Shown here: positions 52,013 through 58,450 of the stretch, piece by piece
How positions within the stretch are numbered: position 1 is the stretch's first letter
How the letters are laid out: each line of letters starts with the position of its first letter
NCBI GenBank assembly: GCA_964472875.1
Contig: CAYYMD010000013.1
Span: 1-58,450, forward strand
DNA length: 58,450 nt
Direction: 5' to 3'
Source of the DNA: CAYYMD01 sp964472875
GTDB lineage: Bacteria > Planctomycetota > Phycisphaerae > SM23-33
Position numbers and translations under genes: made by a program
Notes under the pieces: model-generated
Seen by the model: only the letters and a program-made list of their open reading frames with translations
What the model was told of the DNA's origin: nothing
Databases searched by the model: none

Positions 52013-54835
52013 ATGACGAACAAATCTACAAACGGCCGAACAAGGCGGGCGGAAGAGGCCCTTTGGGAAAGCGAAGCCAGGTACAGAAGACTTTTCGAAC
52101 AATCATCTGATTCTTGCCTGATACTGGATGGTTACCGATTTACGGATGCCAACGAAGCGACCGTGCAATTTCTCGGCTACGATCACAAAAAGGATTTAAT
52201 CGGCAAAACACCCTGGGACATATCGCCACCAATACAGCCCGACGGAAAGGAATCCCGTGATAAGGCGGAGCAGTTAATCGAAGAGGCCAGGCAAAAAGGT
52301 TCTCATCGCTTCGAATGGGTTCATCAGGACAAAGACGGGAATAAATTATTTGTTGACGTATCTCTTATGCACATGCCCGAAATAGGGGAGCAAGTGTTTT
52401 ATACCGTCTGGAGGGACATAACCGACCGCAAACAGGCCGAGGAGCGGTTACGTACCAGGTTGAATTACGAACAACTGCTTTCACGCATCTCATCCCTTAC
52501 AGCCCAGGCAGAGGATCCCGATGCCTTTCAGGATGAGTGCCTGCAGATATTGGGTGAAGGTTTGAAGGTCAGTCGTGTCTATATTTTCAAACACAATCAC
52601 GAAAGCGACACCATGGACAACACTTTTGAATGGGTCGCCGAAGGTATATCTGCTCAAAAGGAAAACCTTCAGAATGTGCCGGCCAGCGGCGCCCCCTGGT
52701 GGGTGGACATATTGAAAAACGGCAAACAGATTTGCTTCGAGGATATAGAGGATATCCCGGACGAAGCGACAAAGGAGATACTCAGGCCTCAGGGCATAAT
52801 CTCGATATTGGTTGTGCCACTGTTTGTGAAAGGCCTCTACTACGGATTTATGGGTTTTGACGAATGCGTCAGTAAGCGATCCTGGCCGCAGGAAGATATC
52901 ACTATTCTCAACTCTATTTCGCAGATACTGACTGCTACAATCGAGCGTAAACATGCCCAGCGTATCGCCGAAAACAGCCGAAGACGTTTCGAGACGCTCC
53001 TGGAGAATCTGCCCGGCCTTGCTTACCGGTGTTCGTGCAAGGCGGGCTGGCCCATGGATTTCATAAGTGCCGGCTGCAAAAAACTTACCGGCTATACGCC
53101 TGAGGAGTTCACGCGGCCTGAGGGCGTGTTATACGAATCGCTAATACATCCCGACGACCGTGACATGGTGCGGGATGCCGTATCAGAGGCAATAGCCGAC
53201 AATCGTGATTTCCGGATAGAGTATCGCATAAAAACACGAAATGGTGATGAAAAATGGGTGTGGGAGCACGGCTCGTGCGTGGGGCGTGAAAAGGACGGAA
53301 CGGACATACTGGAGGGCTACATAGGTGATGTAACCGAACGCAAGCAGGCCGAAGAGGCGATAAGGGAACTTGCACGCTTCCCGTCCGAAAATCCTTATCC
53401 CGTCCTGCGGATCGGCGCCGACGGGAAAATCTTCTATGCCAATCCGGCGGCTATGAAACTGCTTGTAGAACTGGGAAGCAGGGTGGGCACGACGGCGCCC
53501 GAGGACTGGCGCGAGGCGGCTGCAACGGCGCTGCGGCTGCAATGCGTTCAAAGAAGGGAAGTGGTATCCGGTGAGAAAACGTTCGCTTTCCACTATGCGC
53601 CCATAACGGATGATAACTACGTAAATATTTATGGCGTTGATATTACGCAACAGAAGCATTTTCAGGAACAGATGCTTCAGGCGCAGAAGATGGAAGCGGT
53701 AGGCCAGTTGGCCGGGGGGATTGCACACGACTTCCGCAACCAGTTGACGGTAATCCGTGGGTACGCGCAAATCCTGTCAAAAGAGGCATACCAGGAAGCC
53801 CGGCCCGGTGCGCAAGACAAATTCGATGAGATTATCAAGGCCTGTGACAGCGCCGCCCGGCTGACGGAACAACTGCTGGCGTTCGGGCGAAAGCAGGTGC
53901 TCCGGCCGAAGGTTGTTGATCCCGCGCCTCTGGTGAGGGAATTGGCCAAACCGCTGCAAAAGATAATCGGGGAGGACATCAAATTGAAGATGTCACGGGG
54001 CTATGGAAGCTGTGAGGCATATATAGACCCGGGACAATTCCAGCAGACGATTTTAAACCTGGCCATAAACGCCAGGGATGCGATGCCCGACGGCGGCGAA
54101 CTGATCATCTGGATCGGCTGCATGGAACTCGGCGAGGAATTCACCGAACAGTTCGAAGAAGCCGAACCGGGCAGGTACCTGGCAATATCTGTCAGCGACA
54201 CGGGCGAGGGCATGGACGAGCAAACGCGTGAACGCGCATTCGAGCCGTTCTTCACCACCAAGGAAGTTAACAGGGGCACGGGGCTGGGGCTGTCGATGGT
54301 TTACGGCTTTGTAAAACAGAGCGGCGGCATTATCGAGTGTCTCAGCGAGAAGGGTAAGGGAACGGAGTTCCGCATGTATTTCCCGTGTTTAGAAGAGGAA
54401 ATGGCAGAAAGGAAACGGGAAGAAAAGACTTACCTGCGCAACAGGGAAATTCCCGCAGAAGTCCGGGACGGGGGGAAAATACTGCTTGTCGAGGATGAAC
54501 CGGCCGTGGGGCAAATAATTTCTGCCATACTGAAGGAAGCCGGTTACGAAGTCGCGGAGGCCCGAAAGGCCGATGAGGCCATGCGGATTCTAAAAGAGTC
54601 GGATTACGTTCCTGACATGCTCATAACTGATGTGGTTGTACCCGGCATGAACGGGGTGGAACTGGCCCGCCGAATACTGGATATGCACCCCAATATCCGT
54701 GTGTTATATATATCCGGTTACGTCGGGGATGAATTAGCCCGCCGCGGCCTGGAAAAAATCGCCGATAAAATCCTGCAAAAACCCTTTACGGCAGAGGGAC
54801 TTCTGGCCCGCGTGAAACAGGTGGCGGCTAAGTGA
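52013..54835 (+). CDS. Hybrid sensor histidine kinase (PAS-GAF-PAS-PAS-HisKA-HATPase-REC)
   Basis: The 940-aa protein has no membrane helix, so it is a cytosolic sensor. Domains in order: PAS (about 12-140, ending VWRDITDRKQAEERL), GAF (about 150-305), PAS with PAC (about 322-450, ending IGDVTERKQAEEAI), a weaker PAS (about 455-550), HisKA with His572 in GGIAHDFRNQLT, HATPase with N-box LNLAINARDAMPDGG and G-boxes DTGEGMD and GTGLGLSMVYG, and a C-terminal receiver with Asp873 (LITDVVVPGMNG). The HDFRN-type H-box is common in hybrid kinases. ATG 52004 is in frame, but AGGA overlaps it, so ATG 52013 is preferred. Partners are likely the lone receiver and the HD-GYP regulator. Confidence 0.93.
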   Translation: MTNKSTNGRTRRAEEALWESEARYRRLFEQSSDSCLILDGYRFTDANEATVQFLGYDHKKDLIGKTPWDISPPIQPDGKESRDKAEQLIEEARQKGSHRFEWVHQDKDGNKLFVDVSLMHMPEIGEQVFYTVWRDITDRKQAEERLRTRLNYEQLLSRISSLTAQAEDPDAFQDECLQILGEGLKVSRVYIFKHNHESDTMDNTFEWVAEGISAQKENLQNVPASGAPWWVDILKNGKQICFEDIEDIPDEATKEILRPQGIISILVVPLFVKGLYYGFMGFDECVSKRSWPQEDITILNSISQILTATIERKHAQRIAENSRRRFETLLENLPGLAYRCSCKAGWPMDFISAGCKKLTGYTPEEFTRPEGVLYESLIHPDDRDMVRDAVSEAIADNRDFRIEYRIKTRNGDEKWVWEHGSCVGREKDGTDILEGYIGDVTERKQAEEAIRELARFPSENPYPVLRIGADGKIFYANPAAMKLLVELGSRVGTTAPEDWREAAATALRLQCVQRREVVSGEKTFAFHYAPITDDNYVNIYGVDITQQKHFQEQMLQAQKMEAVGQLAGGIAHDFRNQLTVIRGYAQILSKEAYQEARPGAQDKFDEIIKACDSAARLTEQLLAFGRKQVLRPKVVDPAPLVRELAKPLQKIIGEDIKLKMSRGYGSCEAYIDPGQFQQTILNLAINARDAMPDGGELIIWIGCMELGEEFTEQFEEAEPGRYLAISVSDTGEGMDEQTRERAFEPFFTTKEVNRGTGLGLSMVYGFVKQSGGIIECLSEKGKGTEFRMYFPCLEEEMAERKREEKTYLRNREIPAEVRDGGKILLVEDEPAVGQIISAILKEAGYEVAEARKADEAMRILKESDYVPDMLITDVVVPGMNGVELARRILDMHPNIRVLYISGYVGDELARRGLEKIADKILQKPFTAEGLLARVKQVAAK

Positions 54836-54902
54836 GGTCGTATTATTTTTGTCATGGGGCTGCCGGATGCATCTTTTACTTATGGGCAGATATTTACTCG
54901 GG

Positions 54903-54928
54903 GTATGGCCGACAGTTTTTCGCCATAC
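54903..54928. terminator. Hairpin between convergent kinase and HD-GYP genes
   Basis: GTATGGC (54903-54909) and GCCATAC (54922-54928) form a perfect 7-bp stem with a 12-base loop in the 108-base gap between two convergent genes. No T-tract follows on either strand, so it may only be a bidirectional transcript end-stabiliser. Confidence 0.4.
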
Positions 54929-54943
54929 TCTATCCCACCTGTT

Positions 54944-55966
54944 TTAAGCCGCGCGGATGATTGAGATTTCGCGGCGGTTGTCGCGGCACCATTTGGCGGC
55001 AGTGGCGGCTATCTTCGGGTCAAATTGTGTACCCGAACAGTTATTTAGTTCGACCAGAACCCTATCCAGTCCGTATGCTTCCTTGTAGCTGCGGGGCGAG
55101 AGCATCGCGTCTATGGCGTCGGCTACGTGTATTACACGCGAGCCGAGCGGAATATTTTCTCCAACCAGACCGTCGGGATAACCGCGCCCGTTCCACCTTT
55201 CATGATGATGCCGCACGAGTTCGGCCTCGCATTTGAACACCGGTATTTCATTGATGATGTCGGACCCCAGGGCCGGGTGCCTGCGTATAAACTCGAATTC
55301 CTCGTCGGTCAGCGGGCCCGGCTTGATGAGTATGTCATCCGGCACGCCGATTTTGCCTATATCATGGACGAAAGAAGCCACTCGAATGTTCTCAATATAT
55401 TGCGTGTCCAGGCCGGCCAGTGTGGCGATGGCCACGGCGTAATCCGTAACGTGTTCGCTGTGTCGGCGGGTATATGGATCTTTCGCCTCGGCCGCACGAA
55501 CAAGCGCGCGGGTGCTGTCCATGCAGGCGTGCTTGTAAACAGCCCGCTCGCGCACGGCGGTAGTGACCTTGCTCAGCAGCGGGTTTCGCTTATGGCCGTT
55601 GTTTACCGCATTGACGACCGTATCTGTAAGCGCCTCTCTGTCGAAGGGCTTCTCGATGTAGTCGTAGGCCCCCAAACGCAATGCCTCGCTGAGGTATTGT
55701 GTGTTCGGGACACCCGTAACCAACACAACTTTGCACGAGGGGCGGTTTTGCTTTGCAAATGCCAACAGGTCCAGGCCGGTGATTTTACCGGTGGCTACGT
55801 CGGTGACCATTACGGAGAAATCATTATTGGTTATTAAACCTCTGGCTTCGGCCGGGTCGGTGGTCGTTCGGCATTCCAGGCCGGCCTCCTTGAGTATATA
55901 CTCAATTAGTTGGCAGACTTCGGGCTCATCGTCGACGATTAGAACGGGGGACGTGGCTTTGCTCAT
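54944..55966 (-). CDS. Response regulator with HD-GYP domain (c-di-GMP phosphodiesterase)
   Basis: The 340-aa protein has a receiver domain (1-120) with phosphoacceptor Asp56 (VMVTDVATGK) and Lys106 (IEKPF), followed by an HD-GYP domain (about 145-335). The metal site is intact: HSEHV, HDIGKIG (His201-Asp202), RRHPALG, RHHHERWNGRGYP (GYP at 262-264) and DAIDAM. HD-GYP proteins of this kind hydrolyse c-di-GMP to pGpG/GMP. AGGAGAGCAGTA precedes ATG 55966. It is convergent with the hybrid kinase gene, its likely phosphodonor. Confidence 0.95.
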   Translation of the reverse strand: MSKATSPVLIVDDEPEVCQLIEYILKEAGLECRTTTDPAEARGLITNNDFSVMVTDVATGKITGLDLLAFAKQNRPSCKVVLVTGVPNTQYLSEALRLGAYDYIEKPFDREALTDTVVNAVNNGHKRNPLLSKVTTAVRERAVYKHACMDSTRALVRAAEAKDPYTRRHSEHVTDYAVAIATLAGLDTQYIENIRVASFVHDIGKIGVPDDILIKPGPLTDEEFEFIRRHPALGSDIINEIPVFKCEAELVRHHHERWNGRGYPDGLVGENIPLGSRVIHVADAIDAMLSPRSYKEAYGLDRVLVELNNCSGTQFDPKIAATAAKWCRDNRREISIIRAA

Positions 55967-56450
55967 TACTGCTCTCCTGAACCGACCCCCGGACCCAGTT
56001 GCGATCGGTTTTGCACCTTGTTTTATCGGCCGATGTGAGCATGCTGTTTAAAAAGTCGGCAAATATTCACTATAAATTCTTGTGATAGCGATTCTTGTGT
56101 AGGGTAAACACTGTATGTTTTGGGCAAATTATAGATGAGACGACGTTTACATAAGTTTCTTGATCGCCTCATTGGTAATGTCGAGCCATCGGCCGAGATG
56201 ATGATTGTCGGCGTCGAGCGTTGGATTGGCGCCGGCCATGTTTCGCTTTCACAGCAGGCAATGTCTGGCCCTAATTGTGTATGCAGGTGGGTCTGTGATA
56301 TTTTGAGTGCAACAAGCCCGCAATCCATATTTTGGCGGCGCTGAACGTATGCATCCACACTATCAGTCCAATGCATTTTTTATCCGCTTTGGCGTCGCGG
56401 CAGAGCAAATAAATCTCATCCGGGCTTTTTACCGTCGGTTAGCGTATTTA
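55967..56450. other. 484-base intergenic region with a 9-bp direct repeat
   Basis: ATTCTTGTG occurs at 56076-56084 and again at 56091-56099, a 15-base period, about 110 bases upstream of the HD-GYP gene and thus placed to bind a regulator. A 69-codon frame (56135-56344, +) has no Shine-Dalgarno and unconvincing codon use, so I do not call it a gene. No promoter is obvious. Confidence 0.35.
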
Positions 56451-58175
56451 TCACAGCCAGAAACTAAAGTAGAGATACATGCCTACAATTAGTGCAAGTG
56501 TTACGGCCGTCAGGATCACGTCGAATTTATGAACCGTGGCCCGGATGGCCTTCTTGTCCAGCGAGGCGTAAGTAAGCCCTTCGATGGATGATTCGTCCTG
56601 GGCCTTTGTGGTGAGGGAGACTCCGATAACCACCACAATGCTGATTACAAACAGTACGCCTGAGGCGTACAGGAAGTTAAAATCACCGATGGCGGCAAGG
56701 AAAGCCGGCTCGGATATTTTGAGCGACTCGATTGTGCCGTAATTGGCCTGAATGGTGAGTTTGGCCATTCCGAGCACAAAGCCGACGACAAGCCCCCACA
56801 AGGCGCCCCGGGCATTTATCCGTTTCCAGAACAGGCCAAGCAGGAACACCGCGGTAATCGGCGGGGCGAGGTAACCCTGCACGCTCTGTAGGTATTTGTA
56901 GAGGCCGCCGCCTGCCACCTTGTACATGACCGGTATCCACGCCATCCCGAGCAGCACGATAACAGTGGTGGCCACGCGCCCTACCGTCACCAGATGCCTT
57001 TCGGACTGGTTAGGGTTGATTTTTTCGTAGATGTCGACGGTGAACAGCGATGCGCACGAATTGAAAAGAGACGAGAGCGAACTCATCAGCGCTGCCAGCA
57101 AACCGCCGACCACCAGTCCGCGCAGGCCGGCCGGAAGAAGATTCATTACCATTGTGGCGAATACCTGGTCGCCGTCTACGGCGGCCACGACTTTGCCGTC
57201 GACCACCTTGGGGGGAAGTGTCATAATGCCTTTGTGGTGCAGCGCCCAGCCGATCATGCCGGGAACAATGAACACCATGACCGGCCATACTTTAAGAAAA
57301 GCGCCCCACAGCGCGCCGCGTCGCGCCATAGTCAGGTTCTTTGCGGCCAGTGTTCGCTGCACTATGTACTGGTCCGTGCACCAGTACCAGATACCGATGA
57401 TAGGCGAAGCAATTATAATTCCAAGCCATGGAAATGCGGGATTTTTCCACCACGGCAGGTTTGAACCTTCCTGCACCAGGGGGCGCCACAGCGACATGTC
57501 GGAAGCGCGCCGGCTGCAAATCGACTGCAGCTCGCCCCAGCCGCCAAGGGCCCTGAGGCCGAAGAAGGTTATGAAAAACGCTCCTACCAGGAGTATTATC
57601 GTCTGTGCCGTGTCGGTGTAGAGCACGGCCCGTAAACCGCCGAATATCGTATAGATGCCGGTCAGTATCACTGTAGCGAAAGCGCCTATCCAGAAAGGTC
57701 CCCATACATTCCCAAATAAGGTGATGTGTATTTCAGGCAGAAGGGTTTCGAAAACCAGCGCCCCGGCATAAACGGTTACGGATACCTTTGTGAATACATA
57801 AGCCACCAGCGACACCACCGAAAGAACCCAGCGCACATTCGAACTGAATCGCTTTTCCAGGAATTCCGGCATGGTGAATACTTTTGACCGATAGTAGAAG
57901 GGAGCGAACACCCAGCCCAGTAAAAGCATAACCCATGCGTGCATCTCCCAGTGGGCCATTGCCAGACCGTTTGACGCCCCGGAGCCCGCCAATCCGACTA
58001 TGTGTTCCGAGCCGATATTTGAGGCGAACAGCGAGCCGCCGATTGCGAACCATCCGATATTGCGTCCGGCCAGAAAATAATCTGCCGAGGTGTTTTGCCT
58101 TTTAGAGGACCACCATACCACCGCCATCAGGATTACGAAGTACAATCCGATTACGGTGAAATCCAAACCGGTCAT
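56451..58175 (-). CDS. Sodium:solute symporter (SSS/SLC5 family)
   Basis: The 574-aa inner-membrane protein has about 14 hydrophobic helices. SLC5 signatures are the first helix with DYFLAGRNIGWFAIGGSLFASNIGSEHIVGLAGSG, the YRSKVFTMPEFLEKRF segment, GGLRAVLYTDTAQTIILLVGA, and LPAGLRGLVVGGLLAALMSSLSSLFNS, which holds the Ser residues of the Na2 site. The close likeness to SGLT-type members suggests a sugar substrate, though this is not certain. A TTG at 58178 is in frame, but ATG 58175 follows AAGGGTAATTG. It is the last gene in the window. Confidence 0.93.
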   Translation of the reverse strand: MTGLDFTVIGLYFVILMAVVWWSSKRQNTSADYFLAGRNIGWFAIGGSLFASNIGSEHIVGLAGSGASNGLAMAHWEMHAWVMLLLGWVFAPFYYRSKVFTMPEFLEKRFSSNVRWVLSVVSLVAYVFTKVSVTVYAGALVFETLLPEIHITLFGNVWGPFWIGAFATVILTGIYTIFGGLRAVLYTDTAQTIILLVGAFFITFFGLRALGGWGELQSICSRRASDMSLWRPLVQEGSNLPWWKNPAFPWLGIIIASPIIGIWYWCTDQYIVQRTLAAKNLTMARRGALWGAFLKVWPVMVFIVPGMIGWALHHKGIMTLPPKVVDGKVVAAVDGDQVFATMVMNLLPAGLRGLVVGGLLAALMSSLSSLFNSCASLFTVDIYEKINPNQSERHLVTVGRVATTVIVLLGMAWIPVMYKVAGGGLYKYLQSVQGYLAPPITAVFLLGLFWKRINARGALWGLVVGFVLGMAKLTIQANYGTIESLKISEPAFLAAIGDFNFLYASGVLFVISIVVVIGVSLTTKAQDESSIEGLTYASLDKKAIRATVHKFDVILTAVTLALIVGMYLYFSFWL

Positions 58176-58450
58176 CAATTACCCTTTCTTGTCATTTTGT
58201 TCCACGGCCTAAACTCCGAAACGCAACACCAACGAAATCATTACCGCATCACTTCAGTCCCGGCGCGCCGGGATTGGTGTGCTCATTCAATCCATGCTCC
58301 CACAAATGATACGGATGCGCAAAGCAGACGTCCAGACCCAACCGAGGCCGCAGGAGTATCTATGACAAAGGCGTTCCTGATCAAGTCATTTTTAGTCATA
58401 CTGACCGATTTTATGCCGCGAGGAGTTTTTCCACGCGGCGGATAACGGGT
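58176..58450. other. End of window: noncoding or gene remnant
   Basis: On the minus strand 58359-58249 is open for 37 codons, ending in TGA, and reads protein-like (CFAHPYHLWEHGLNEHTN), but it is bounded upstream by a stop. It may be the decayed end of a gene. A hairpin GCCGCGaGG/CCaCGCGGC lies at 58415-58439. No complete gene is seen. Confidence 0.25.

Noticed and set aside
56135..56344. Possible 69-aa gene on the plus strand
   Set aside because: No ribosome binding site, unconvincing codon use, no domain.
58415..58439. Hairpin at the window end as an intrinsic terminator
   Set aside because: No T-tract follows and the neighbouring gene starts, rather than ends, on this side.

Overview
The window looks like a chromosomal contig from a Planctomycetota bacterium, most probably of the Phycisphaerae. 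This is inferred from gene content: large secreted PQQ-propeller/TPR proteins, a prenyltransferase-like toroid beside a MoxR/DUF58/BatA cluster, NPCBM and DUF1080 domains, a GH127 enzyme, and multi-HTH sigma factors. No rRNA or other definitive phylogenetic marker is present. There is no CRISPR array, prophage or intact insertion sequence.

Layout. 1-3397 (+): a 5'-truncated tRNA-Glu, then archaeal-type phosphoglycerate mutase (apgM), nadC and birA. 3445-5640 (+): a polytopic membrane protein whose soluble C-terminus resembles a decayed spermidine-synthase domain. 5775-25320 (+): a run of tightly spaced, partly overlapping genes. It holds a 1580-aa double-propeller/TPR protein, a prenyltransferase-like toroid, a MoxR ATPase, a DUF58 protein, a BatA/vWA membrane protein, a second vWA/GATase-like membrane protein, a DUF4175-like membrane coiled-coil protein, and three secreted proteins, the last with an NPCBM domain. 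In known MoxR systems the ATPase acts with vWA proteins on envelope substrates, so this reads as one envelope-remodelling machine.

25337-38869 (-): all genes face the other way. From upstream to downstream they are: a vWA protein with a zinc ribbon and a TonB-like S-x3-H membrane helix; a TPR protein; TolQ/ExbB; two ExbD; a 1007-aa repeat protein; tRNA-Cys; a secreted protein with a CX4CH haem-like motif; two membrane-anchored proteins; a sigma factor with three N-terminal helix-turn-helix segments and its own promoter/operator; and a gluzincin protease. This Ton/Tol-like motor with a vWA domain in place of a TonB C-terminus is my best candidate for an undescribed system. A small beta-rich module after the signal peptide occurs in proteins of both large clusters and ties them together.

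39166-50630: tRNA-Leu, an SLC13-type transporter with RCK_C domains, a PhoD-like phosphatase, a MutS2 lacking Smr but with three KOW-like modules, a GH127-DUF1080 fusion, and glucose-6-phosphate isomerase. 50841-55966: a signalling island with a lone receiver protein, a hybrid PAS/GAF histidine kinase and an HD-GYP response regulator. The kinase 5' leader exists in two diverged copies about 950 bp apart, flanking the receiver gene, and both can form a hairpin at the same place. 56451-58175 (-): a sodium/solute symporter.

Start codons were moved from the longest possible reading frame where a Shine-Dalgarno sequence or signal peptide favoured an internal start. Product names rest on motifs read by eye. 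No database search was run.
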